Both the position numbers and the translations under genes were made by a program. From Pseudomonadota bacterium (GTDB lineage: Bacteria; Myxococcota_A; Polyangia; Fen-1088), in assembly GCA_023438785.1 (NCBI GenBank), contig JAEXQJ010000379.1:1-5707 (forward strand): DNA of 5,707 bases, written 5' to 3'. Of the stretch, positions 1-5,707 are shown piece by piece; the first letter of the stretch is position 1; each line of letters begins with the position of its first letter. A model generated the notes under the pieces. It was not told the origin of the DNA and ran no database searches. It saw only the letters and a program-made list of their open reading frames with translations.

Positions 1-900
1 CCCCACACCCGCCGCCAGGGGAAACAGGGCGCGCTTCCCGGTCTCCGGGTGACGGCGCGCCAGACCCCACCCGGCCAGAGCCAGGGCCAACACGACCACG
101 CCCGGAAGAATCTTCACGCCGGCGGCCAAGGCGAGCAGAAACCCGCCCAGCCAGCCATGCCACGCGGACCGCCCCGGTTGGCGCAGACAGCGAGCCGCGT
201 GGTAGGCACCGGCCGTGAGCAGCACGAGCACGAAGGCATCCAGTTGCCCCAGCCGCAGGCTCCGCTGCAACGACGTGAACGAGCACGTGGCGGCCACGAC
301 CAACCCCAACTCGGCCACGCCCGGCCGGCGCGGCTGACCCGGCCCGCCGTCGAAAATGAGACGCAGCCACGACCACGCGTAGGCGATGAAGCCGGCCAGC
401 GCCGCGGCCGAGGCGAGGAGCCACGCCGGCAGGAAACGCTCCACGGCCGTAGTTCCCCAGGGCCGGAGCAACGCGATGACAAAGGGCGAAGCGTTCACGC
501 TCTCCTCCAGCCCCGCCGTGTCGTAGACGACCAGGCCCGCCGCGGCCCGCCGCGCCCCCAGCCCGGGACCGAGGAACAGGTCACCGGTGGTTCGGTGATC
601 CAGGGCGAATTGGCACACGCCCATGACCCCGGCGCACGAAACGGCCATCACTATCAGCCAGGCCAGCCGGACGAACGGTCTGCTGTGCGCTCCGCCATGC
701 GGCCCCAGGACGGCCAGAAGGCCCCACAGGCAGACCCAGGGCTCTATCCAGGGCGAACTGGGGTGCCACCAGGTGCTTCCGGCCAGCGGCCCACGAGCCA
801 GCCACCAACCAGCCGCCAGCACAAGCAGCGCCTGGGCTGCTTGGGTTACGACGGCCAGCCGCGGCCGCCGATCCGCATTGTCCGGATGCTCCTCGCTCAC
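1..900 (-). CDS. GT87 (DUF2029)-like polyprenol-phosphate-dependent glycosyltransferase, C-terminus off the left edge
   Basis: An uninterrupted 300-codon reading frame runs from a GTG at 900 to the window edge; an in-frame stop at 904-906 makes this GTG the earliest start, though no Shine-Dalgarno is seen. The product is a multi-pass inner-membrane protein. Hydrophobic segments lie at about residues 15-38, 54-66, 77-100, 155-183, 196-206, 222-236 and 248-280. A soluble loop at about 101-140 carries VVYDTAG (124-130) and NASPF (136-140), in the place where GT87 enzymes have a 'G..lYD ... PF' stretch. The later block has GQLD (218-221), AGVKILPG (260-267) and a basic ARR turn (281-283), matching the family's 'GQ(N/D) ... 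K..P ... RR' pattern. GT87 members transfer mannose or arabinose from polyprenyl-phosphate donors on the outer membrane face; the substrate here cannot be told. Family members are usually about 400 residues, so roughly a quarter is missing. The assignment is from motif layout only. Confidence 0.8.
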   Translation of the reverse strand, partial: MSEEHPDNADRRPRLAVVTQAAQALLVLAAGWWLARGPLAGSTWWHPSSPWIEPWVCLWGLLAVLGPHGGAHSRPFVRLAWLIVMAVSCAGVMGVCQFALDHRTTGDLFLGPGLGARRAAAGLVVYDTAGLEESVNASPFVIALLRPWGTTAVERFLPAWLLASAAALAGFIAYAWSWLRLIFDGGPGQPRRPGVAELGLVVAATCSFTSLQRSLRLGQLDAFVLVLLTAGAYHAARCLRQPGRSAWHGWLGGFLLALAAGVKILPGVVVLALALAGWGLARRHPETGKRALFPLAAGVG

Positions 901-1125
901 GCGTCAGCCAGCATACATGAGCCCACGGGACGCCTGCCTGGGTGGAGAGCGCGTCACCGCACGGCGGCCAGATCCCCGTGACCTGTACGTCGGGACAGTT
1001 ACCGATGGGCCTGCGATCTCACACCATAAAAATCTCACTTGCAGCGCCGACGTCAGACCCGAAGAGAAGACAGTCCTCCAGCGGCCCGTGGTTGCGTCGG
1101 CCGTGTTGCGCGCCGGTACGAAGTC
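901..1125. other. Divergent intergenic region between the glycosyltransferase and LuxR-type genes
   Basis: This 225-base gap separates two outward-facing genes, so promoters for both should lie here. Neither start has a convincing Shine-Dalgarno. The only AT-rich patch is about 1023-1034, with CATAAA at 1025-1030 as a weak -10 candidate on the plus strand. A weak minus-strand -10 candidate, TATGCT, lies at 910-915, very close to the GTG at 900. No good -35 partner was found for either. A dyad at 981-1000 is listed separately. If the regulator really starts at the TTG at 1039, its right-hand 87 bases are coding. Confidence 0.5.
981..1000. promoter_or_regulatory. lux-box-like inverted repeat, candidate LuxR-family operator
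   Basis: The 20-base element reads ACCTGT, eight bases, then ACAGTT. It is an imperfect dyad with 5 of 6 paired positions per arm, and it contains the CTG-N10-CAG core of lux boxes. Against the classical Vibrio fischeri lux box (ACCTGT-N8-ACAGGT, from memory) it matches 14 of 20 positions, including 11 of 12 in the two arms. It sits between two divergent genes, one of which encodes a LuxR-type DNA-binding protein, and its centre is about 37 bases upstream of the weak CATAAA hexamer. A chance occurrence is possible, and the adjacent regulator has no autoinducer-binding domain, so this is only a candidate autoregulatory site. Confidence 0.35.
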
Positions 1126-1443
1126 GTGCGCGACAGTCTGGATCCGCTCCTGCTCCGGATCGTCAGCGACGGCCGGCAACACGGACGTTCCCAGACCGCG
1201 ATCATCATCGACGATGAGCTGCTCAACAGCCTGCTCGATGCCCGTATCAACGCGCTCTGCGAACGCGCGGGTCTTTCCAAGCGCGAGCGCGCCGTGCTCG
1301 ACCTGATGGTCTTGGGGCGCTCCCAAAAGGACGTGGCGCGCGTGTTGCGCATCTCGGTCCGCACGGTCAAGTACCACGAGGCCAACGTGCATCGGAAGCT
1401 GGGCGCCGACTCGCGCCTGGACCTGATGCGCCTATTTCTTTGA
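1126..1443 (+). CDS. Small LuxR/NarL-type helix-turn-helix transcriptional regulator
   Basis: With a GTG start at 1126 the protein has 105 residues. Residues 50-105 form a GerE/LuxR-type DNA-binding domain: LSKRERAVLDLM begins the first helix, SQKDVARVLRIS is the scaffold helix and turn, and VRTVKYHEANVHRKLG is the recognition helix and fourth helix, closed by SRLDLMRLFL. The first 49 residues contain an acidic, hydrophobic stretch (AIIIDDELLNSLLDARINAL) that is probably helical. No receiver, autoinducer-binding or ATPase domain is present, so the input signal is unknown. A TTG at 1039 would extend the protein to 134 residues; that 29-residue extension is Arg-rich and its codons are less G/C-biased at position three than the rest, so I prefer the GTG. 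Neither start has a clear ribosome-binding site. The gene ends inside the end of the convergent kinase gene. The HTH call is firm; start and targets are uncertain. Confidence 0.85.
   Translation: MRDSLDPLLLRIVSDGRQHGRSQTAIIIDDELLNSLLDARINALCERAGLSKRERAVLDLMVLGRSQKDVARVLRISVRTVKYHEANVHRKLGADSRLDLMRLFL
1432..1443. other. Tail-to-tail overlap of the regulator and kinase coding ends
   Basis: The same 12 bases encode the last residues and the stop TGA of the plus-strand regulator and the last residues and the stop TAG of the minus-strand kinase. There is no room for an intergenic terminator, and no hairpin with a U-run is visible close by, so transcripts of the two genes probably run into each other as antisense RNA. 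Confidence 0.85.
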
Positions 1444-3321
1444 CGATCTCGTCTTCCTGGACGGCTTGGGGTCGACGCCCAGCTCTCTGAGGGCGGCGTC
1501 GATGTCCTTGATGATGCAGGAGTTGCCGCTGCCGAAGAGACCGCCCAGGATGCCGCCGCGGTTGCGCCGTGCCTTCTGCAGGGGCTCGACGGCGCGCTCG
1601 TCCTTGGTGGCGCCCAGCTTCTGAACCGCGGTGCGCTTCTCGTCGCAGTTTCTGGCCTGCTGCAAGTCCAAGGAATAACTGCGCACCAGGTCCACGTTCG
1701 CGCAGTGCAACGCCTCGCAAGCGGTGCGTGCGGTTTGGCGAAATTCCGGGCGCCGGTCCTCGCTGGCGATCTCGGCCAACGTCTCCGCGGCCGGCAAACC
1801 GACCTTGTCGGTCAGCATGTCCAGCGCCTCTTCCCCGAGGCGCCGGTCGGTGAGCAGTCCACGCAGATTGACGAGCAAGGCGGCATCCGCACGCAAGCCG
1901 GGATCCAAACGCAAGGCTTCGTCGTAGGCGGCCAGGGCGGCCGTGTAGTTCTTCTCGGCGAACTCCAAATTGCCCAGCAGGAAGCGAAGGCGCGCTTCCT
2001 TCGGGTGCTCCGATATCTGCTGTGTGATGAGCACGCGCGCCTCGGCCAAGCGGGCCTTGGCCAGGGCGTCCTCGATGCGCCGAATGGGCGAGCGCACTTC
2101 TTGGGCCACGGGCTTGGGCGCGGGCGGCAATTGGCGTGGGGCCGCCCCACGGCGCGGGGCCCACAGCATGAAGACCACGGTCAGCGCCGTTGCCGCGACC
2201 ATGGCCAGCTTCACCCACAAGCGGGCACGTTCGGGCAGATGGCGAAGCAGCCAGGCGAACGCGGCCACGAGAGCGCGCCCCACGGCGAGCAGCCCGCGGC
2301 CCATCTGGCGCAACGCCGCCCACCCCTTGGCTCGCCGCGACCAGATCGCGCTGCCCGAGCCGAGCACCATGCGCACCGATTCGGCCGCCACCTGCGCGCC
2401 CATGTCGGCCACGCCCGTCGCGGCCTTCTCCAACGCGTCCCGGAACTCGGCCGCGGATGCCCAACGCGCCTCGCGCATCTTCTCCAGGGCCCGCATGACC
2501 ACGTCCTCGATGGGGCCGGGGATGGAGACCTCCGGCGCCACGGCGGCAAATGACGGCGGTGGCACCGTCACCTGCATGCTCATCAGCTTGACCAGGTCAT
2601 CCGACTGGAACGGCTTTTTACCGGTCAGCATCTCGTACAGCATGATCCCGAGCGAATACAGGTCCGCACGCGCGTCCACGTCCTGTCCCATGGCCTGCTC
2701 GGGTGCCATGTAGCTGGGCGTGCCGAACACCATCACCCCGCGCGTGAGCGGCTCGGCCCCGTCGCTGGCCTGCACGATCTTCGCGATGCCGAAGTCGAGG
2801 ATCTTGGCCAACTCGCCCTGCCGCGCATCGGGGCTCTGAACCATCATCACGTTGGCCGGCTTGAGGTCGCGGTGGACCACGCCTTGGGCGTGCGCGTGCT
2901 CCAGGGCCCCGAGCAACTGGGAGGCGATCCGACAGGCGCGCCCCAGATCCAGGCGTTCTTCGCGCAGAAGGATGTCGGCCAGCGATTCGCCCGCGGCGAA
3001 TTCCATGATGAGGAAGAGCTCCCCACCCGCGCTGCGCCCGAAGTCCGTGACCGAGATGATGTTGGGATGATTCAGACGACTGGCCGACTGGGCCTCGCGC
3101 TCGAAGCGGCGGGCCGCATCCTCCACCTGCCCCATCTCCGCGTGCAGCAGCTTGAGGGCCACCACCTTCTTCATGAGGGTGTGCTCGGCGCGGAACACGG
3201 CGCCCATGCCCCCCTCGCCGATTCGTGCCAGGATGCGATATCGCTCGCCTATGACGGCGCCAATCAGCGGATCGCGCGGCAGCTCGACCATCTCGGTAGG
3301 TGCCATGCCCGAATCGGTCAT
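1432..3321 (-). CDS. Membrane-anchored Hanks-type Ser/Thr protein kinase with C-terminal TPR and HEAT-like region
   Basis: Counting from the ATG at 3321 the protein has 629 residues. A cytoplasmic kinase domain covers about 28-300 with all catalytic elements: glycine loop IGEGGMG (34-40), ATP-binding Lys57 in VALK, helix-C Glu76, catalytic loop HRDLKPAN (150-157), DFG (177-179), a GTPSYMAPE segment ending in APE (206-208) and Asp220. The HRD arginine marks it as an RD kinase, usually activated by loop phosphorylation. A basic, partly amphipathic linker (about 322-368) leads to one transmembrane helix (about 370-388), followed by a proline-rich spacer. The outer part has TPR-like repeats (about 412-487, including FLLGNLEFAEKNYTAALAAY) and a final domain (about 525-617) with four cysteines and a HEAT-like RTAVQKLGATKDERAVEPL stretch, ending in a Lys/Arg/Ser tail. 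The start is uncertain: GTG at 3375 or ATGs at 3306 and 3291 are possible, and none has a strong ribosome-binding site. The layout is typical of myxobacterial signalling kinases; the signal and targets are unknown. Confidence 0.93.
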   Translation of the reverse strand: MTDSGMAPTEMVELPRDPLIGAVIGERYRILARIGEGGMGAVFRAEHTLMKKVVALKLLHAEMGQVEDAARRFEREAQSASRLNHPNIISVTDFGRSAGGELFLIMEFAAGESLADILLREERLDLGRACRIASQLLGALEHAHAQGVVHRDLKPANVMMVQSPDARQGELAKILDFGIAKIVQASDGAEPLTRGVMVFGTPSYMAPEQAMGQDVDARADLYSLGIMLYEMLTGKKPFQSDDLVKLMSMQVTVPPPSFAAVAPEVSIPGPIEDVVMRALEKMREARWASAAEFRDALEKAATGVADMGAQVAAESVRMVLGSGSAIWSRRAKGWAALRQMGRGLLAVGRALVAAFAWLLRHLPERARLWVKLAMVAATALTVVFMLWAPRRGAAPRQLPPAPKPVAQEVRSPIRRIEDALAKARLAEARVLITQQISEHPKEARLRFLLGNLEFAEKNYTAALAAYDEALRLDPGLRADAALLVNLRGLLTDRRLGEEALDMLTDKVGLPAAETLAEIASEDRRPEFRQTARTACEALHCANVDLVRSYSLDLQQARNCDEKRTAVQKLGATKDERAVEPLQKARRNRGGILGGLFGSGNSCIIKDIDAALRELGVDPKPSRKTRSSKK

Positions 3322-3419
3322 CTTTCGAGCGGCAGAGACTAGCACTCTCACACCGCGAGCCACAGGAAAGCGCACCGGGGTTGACGACCGAGCGGCGTGA
3401 GCGTCATGGTGACGGCCTC
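3322..3419. promoter_or_regulatory. Divergent promoter region between the kinase and the arginine-type gene pair
   Basis: The 98 bases between the two preferred starts must hold promoters in both directions, unless these lie inside coding sequence. On the plus strand TTGACG at 3381-3386 is a good -35 match; 18 bases later CATGGT (3405-3410) is only a poor -10. Using it would start the RNA beside the ATG at 3420 and exclude the ribosome-binding site at 3408-3412, so the pair may be coincidence. On the minus strand a TGCTAGTCT sequence shortly before the kinase ATG resembles an extended -10 without a clear -35. I see no ARG-box-like operator. Confidence 0.3.
3408..3412 (+). promoter_or_regulatory. 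Ribosome-binding site that fixes the deacylase start
   Basis: GGTGA ends seven bases before the ATG at 3420. It is complementary to the 3' end of 16S rRNA and is the best such site near any possible start of this gene. It supports the ATG at 3420 over the longer open frame that reaches back to 3300. Confidence 0.5.
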
Positions 3420-4505
3420 ATGGCCCGCAGTCGCATCGAACAACGCCTGGCGGATCTGGTGGCTTTCGACACCCAGAATCCAGGGGGTGACGAGCGCGCG
3501 CTCGCTGACTACCTGGCGGGCGGACTGCGCGCCCTGGGCGCGGAGGTGGAGCGCTTCGACACCGACGGACACGGCTCCGTGTTCGCACGTTTCGGCGCAA
3601 CGCCCAGGCTGTTGCTCAACGCGCACCTGGATACGGTCCCCGCCAACAGCGGCTATACGTCGCCGCCCCTGCAGCTGGTCCGCCGCGCTTCGCGTTTGCA
3701 CGGCTTGGGCGCCGCCGACACCAAAGGCGCCGTGGCGGCCATCATGGAGGCTCTCACCTTGCGCGCCGAGCGCGGCCCCCTCGACGGCGTGGCCGTGTTG
3801 TTCTCGGGTGATGAGGAGAAAGGCGGCGTGAGCATTCGCGCCTTTCTGGCGAGCGAGCGCACGCGCGGCATCGAGCGCGCCATCGTGGGCGAGCCCACCG
3901 GCTGCCGCGTGGGCCGCCGGCACCGCGGCCTGTGCGCGGCCGAGTTGGAGGTGACCTCGCCAGGCGGTCACTCGTCGCTGGCCGACCGCGTTCCCAACCC
4001 GGTGGCCATTCTGTCCCGCGTGGGCGTCGCCCTGGAGGAGTTGGGCCGCCGTTATCGAGAGGCCGGCCCGCCCGGTCTGCAGGGCGTGTGCATGAATCTG
4101 GCGGGCATCGAAGGTGGCGTGGCCTTCAACGTCATTCCCACGCGCGCCCGCTTGGTGTTTTCCCTGCGCCCCGGACCGGGCGTGGATCACCGCGCGCTGC
4201 TCGACGAGGTTCGCGAGGTGGCCGCGCGGGCCGCCGCCCCGACCCGGCCCGAGTGGCGCGACGTGGCCTTCAACCCGCCCTTCCAGACGCGCAACCTGGC
4301 GGGGTTTGCCGCGCTCTTGGGTGACAAGGTGAGCACGGCCATCGATTTGCCCTATGGCACGGAGGCCGGTCAGTTCATCGAGTGCGGCATCGACGCCGTG
4401 GTCTTCGGGCCCGGTCGCGTGGAGCAGGCCCATGCCGCCGACGAGTTCGTGGAATCAGACGAAATGGAGGAAGCCGTCCAAGTGTTTCTGAGGATGCTCT
4501 CGTAA
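3420..4505 (+). CDS. argE: M20-family metal-dependent deacylase, acetylornithine or N-acetylcitrulline deacetylase type
   Basis: The 361-residue cytoplasmic protein carries the complete M20 di-metal site: His69 and Asp71 in NAHLDTVP, bridging Asp100 in ADTKGA, general base Glu132 and ligand Glu133 in GDEE, Glu158 in GEPT, and His338 in EQAHAADE. PGGHSS (181-186, His184) lies at the start of the dimerisation lid domain, and YGTEAGQF (312-319) is in the substrate region. The enzyme should hydrolyse an N-acyl amino acid. Coupling to an N-acetylglutamate synthase makes arginine biosynthesis the natural setting, with acetate released from N-acetylornithine. The alternative is N-acetylcitrulline: the size, the LVAFDTQNP opening and the GPG...QAH.ADEF ending recall the Xanthomonas acetylcitrulline deacetylase (from memory), which also lies beside a DUF619 synthase. 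DapE, LysK and carboxypeptidase G2 are relatives and cannot be fully excluded. The symbol is provisional. The frame is open upstream to 3300, but that part overlaps the kinase start and reads as non-coding. Confidence 0.88.
   Translation: MARSRIEQRLADLVAFDTQNPGGDERALADYLAGGLRALGAEVERFDTDGHGSVFARFGATPRLLLNAHLDTVPANSGYTSPPLQLVRRASRLHGLGAADTKGAVAAIMEALTLRAERGPLDGVAVLFSGDEEKGGVSIRAFLASERTRGIERAIVGEPTGCRVGRRHRGLCAAELEVTSPGGHSSLADRVPNPVAILSRVGVALEELGRRYREAGPPGLQGVCMNLAGIEGGVAFNVIPTRARLVFSLRPGPGVDHRALLDEVREVAARAAAPTRPEWRDVAFNPPFQTRNLAGFAALLGDKVSTAIDLPYGTEAGQFIECGIDAVVFGPGRVEQAHAADEFVESDEMEEAVQVFLRMLS
4490..4494 (+). promoter_or_regulatory. Ribosome-binding site for the N-acetylglutamate synthase, inside the deacylase gene
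   Basis: GAGGA lies ten bases before the ATG at 4505, within the last codons of the deacylase. It supports this ATG as the real start of the synthase rather than any position in the longer frame that is open from 4382. Confidence 0.6.
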
Positions 4506-4507
4506 TG
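4503..4507 (+). other. TAATG stop/start overlap, translational coupling junction
   Basis: The deacylase stop TAA and the synthase start ATG share one base. Such junctions usually allow a terminating ribosome to restart, which keeps the two proteins in a fixed ratio and shows that they are made from one mRNA. Confidence 0.85.
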
Positions 4508-5677
4508 GAAGCGGAAATTATCCAGCGCTTTCTGGAAAGCGTCGGCCAGAAGGCCGACGTGGATCTGTATCTCAAGCTCTTCCGGGCCCAGCGCCGCGAG
4601 AGCTTCGCCATCATCGCCGCGGACGCGCAGATCATCCGCGCGGCGCTCGACCCCTTTCATTTCGATCTGCGCATCCTGGCGGGCCTGGGCCTGTACCCCG
4701 TGGTGCTGGTGGGCCTGCTGGAGGCGCGCGAGGCCGACCGTCAGTCGCAACGCATTTTGGAGTGGCTGCTGGAAGACGAGGTGCCCGCCAAGGTCATCGG
4801 TTCGGGGACCGATTTGCCCGAGGCCATCCGCGCCGAGGTCCGCGCCACCATCCAGCAGAACACCATTCCCATCGTCTCGCTGGATGCGGCCCAAGAGCTG
4901 GCCATCGAAGAGCGCTTCCGCCTGCTGCAGGGCCTGGCCGGCGACTTGGAGACGCGTAAGGTGGTCTTCCTGTCGACCAGCGAGGGTCTGGAGCGGGAGG
5001 GACAGCCGCGCATCTCCGTGGTCAATCTGCAGGCCGACTACGAGCGCCTGCTGGCCAAGGGTGACCTGTCACGGCGGCACAACTCCCTGCTCCGACACGT
5101 CAAGGCGCTGCTCGATCAGGTCCCCCAGCGCATGAGCGTGGCCGTGGTCAACCCGCTGCAGTTGCTGCGTGAGCTCTTCACGGTCAACGGCGCGGGCACC
5201 CTGATTCGCAAAGGCTCGCGCATCGACGCCCACGATGGCCTCACGCGCCTGGACCGCGACCGCCTGCAGGGCCTTCTGCAATCCGCGTTCGGCCACGCCC
5301 TGGTCTCGGGCGCCATGGCCCCAGACGGCCTCATCGAGGCTGATTCGGAGCGCGTGTACCTGGAGGAGAACTATCTGGGGGCGGCCCTGGTCGGCCACAA
5401 ACCCGTGGCGCCCTACCTGAGCAAGTTCGCCGTGGAACGGCAGGCCCAGGGCGAAGGCATCGGCGGTGAAATCTGGTCCGCGCTGATCCGCGACTTCCCC
5501 ACGTTCTTCTGGCGTGCCCAGCCCTCGAATCCCATCTGTTCTTGGTACACCAAGCAGTGCGACGGCATGGCCCGGCTGCCCGAGTGGACGGTCTTCTGGC
5601 GGGGCTTGCCGCCCGAGAAGATTCAGCCCGCCATCGAGTACTGCCTCTCCGCGCCGCGCGCCTTCGAGCGCTCCTGA
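4505..5677 (+). CDS. argA: N-acetylglutamate synthase, DUF619 type, with degenerate amino-acid-kinase domain
   Basis: This 390-residue protein should transfer acetyl from acetyl-CoA to glutamate, the first step of arginine biosynthesis. Residues about 1-245 follow the fold order of N-acetylglutamate kinase: a helical start with YLKLFR (22-27), LGLYPVVLVG (61-70) and GAGTLIRKG (229-237). The kinase catalytic signatures are missing. Where active enzymes have a Lys-Val-Gly-Gly type strand there is FAIIAADA (34-41), and where they have a His-Gly-x-Gly loop there is LVGLLEAR (68-75). The C-terminal acetyltransferase domain (about 250-388) is well kept: YLSKFAV with Lys307, the CoA-binding QGEGIG (315-320), FWR with Arg337, SNP with Asn342, WY with Tyr348, and WTVFWRGL (361-368). 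Lys/Arg/Asn/Tyr have the spacing 30, 5 and 6 that I recall for the Maricaulis bifunctional synthase/kinase, where they bind substrate or catalyse. It is therefore probably a synthase only, the kinase-like domain serving structure or arginine feedback. The symbol is given by function; it is not an E. coli ArgA orthologue in its acetyltransferase part. Confidence 0.9.
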   Translation: MEAEIIQRFLESVGQKADVDLYLKLFRAQRRESFAIIAADAQIIRAALDPFHFDLRILAGLGLYPVVLVGLLEAREADRQSQRILEWLLEDEVPAKVIGSGTDLPEAIRAEVRATIQQNTIPIVSLDAAQELAIEERFRLLQGLAGDLETRKVVFLSTSEGLEREGQPRISVVNLQADYERLLAKGDLSRRHNSLLRHVKALLDQVPQRMSVAVVNPLQLLRELFTVNGAGTLIRKGSRIDAHDGLTRLDRDRLQGLLQSAFGHALVSGAMAPDGLIEADSERVYLEENYLGAALVGHKPVAPYLSKFAVERQAQGEGIGGEIWSALIRDFPTFFWRAQPSNPICSWYTKQCDGMARLPEWTVFWRGLPPEKIQPAIEYCLSAPRAFERS

Positions 5678-5707
5678 GTCGTTTCCCTGCCAAGGCCCCT
5701 CCGGCGG
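5678..5707. other. 30-base right-hand tail without a recognisable feature
   Basis: After the synthase stop there is a short GC-rich tail. It is too short to hold a visible gene, and no complete hairpin terminator can be drawn in it. Whether the operon continues cannot be decided from this window. Confidence 0.4.

Noticed and set aside
921..945. Possible hairpin around CCCACGGGA...CCTGGGTGG
   Set aside because: Only about four consecutive pairs form, which is expected by chance at this GC content, and there is no U-run.
49..981. 310-codon open frame on the plus strand
   Set aside because: It is opposite the glycosyltransferase frame; the product is a Pro/Gln/Arg/His-rich low-complexity sequence with no domain, as expected for an antisense shadow in GC-rich DNA.
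1367..2464. 365-codon open frame on the minus strand, and a 282-codon plus-strand frame at 1705-2553
   Set aside because: Both overlap the kinase C-terminal region in other frames and give Arg/Gly-rich products without domains; the kinase frame is continuous through its motifs, transmembrane helix and TPR repeats.
3300..3419. 40-residue N-terminal extension of the deacylase
   Set aside because: It overlaps the opposite-strand kinase start, has no M20 similarity, and the GGTGA site before the ATG at 3420 fits better.
3348..4433. 361-codon open frame on the minus strand across the deacylase gene
   Set aside because: The plus-strand frame carries the full M20 metal site; the antisense product is Gly/Ala/His/Gln-rich without recognisable motifs.
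4382..4504. 41-residue N-terminal extension of the synthase
   Set aside because: It lies wholly inside the deacylase coding sequence and is Arg/Gly-rich; the ATG at 4505 has a GAGGA site and the TAATG coupling junction.
1..5707. tRNA, rRNA, CRISPR, insertion sequence or phage features
   Set aside because: No cloverleaf, direct repeat array, terminal inverted repeat, transposase or integrase motif was seen on reading both strands.

Overview
The window is GC-rich (about two thirds G+C by eye, with strong G/C preference at third codon positions) and densely coding. A Hanks-type Ser/Thr kinase with a transmembrane helix and a C-terminal TPR/HEAT-like region, beside a small orphan LuxR-type regulator, points to a Myxococcota or related (former Deltaproteobacteria) chromosome. 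This is inferred from gene style, not from a marker gene. I see no mobile element, CRISPR array, tRNA or rRNA.

Layout from left to right. (1) Positions 1-900, minus strand: the first 300 residues of a multi-pass membrane protein that looks like a GT87 (DUF2029) mannosyltransferase-type glycosyltransferase; its C-terminus lies beyond the left edge. (2) 901-1125: a divergent intergenic region with a lux-box-like dyad at 981-1000 and an AT-rich patch near 1023-1034. (3) 1126-1443, plus strand: a small protein that is mostly a LuxR/NarL-type helix-turn-helix domain. (4) 1432-3321, minus strand: a membrane-anchored Ser/Thr protein kinase. It converges on the regulator, and the two gene ends overlap by 12 bases. 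(5) 3322-3419: a short divergent promoter region. (6) 3420-4505 and 4505-5677, plus strand: a translationally coupled pair, an M20 metallopeptidase-family deacylase (ArgE or N-acetylcitrulline deacetylase type) and a DUF619-type N-acetylglutamate synthase. (7) 5678-5707: 30 bases with nothing recognisable.

The last two genes make one functional unit. The synthase adds the acetyl group that begins arginine biosynthesis, and the deacylase removes it near the end, so the pair brackets the linear acetylated route. The synthase has an N-terminal amino-acid-kinase domain that appears to have lost its catalytic lysine and glycine-rich loop, while the C-terminal acetyltransferase domain keeps every substrate and CoA residue I would expect. 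The deacylase next to a DUF619 synthase resembles the Xanthomonas arrangement built on N-acetylcitrulline, so its substrate is a real open question. The kinase and the LuxR-type regulator are signalling proteins with no demonstrated link to arginine or to the glycosyltransferase. No wholly new system is evident; the most interesting points are the degenerate-kinase synthase, the ambiguous deacylase substrate, the lux-box-like site and the cysteine-bearing C-terminal domain of the kinase.
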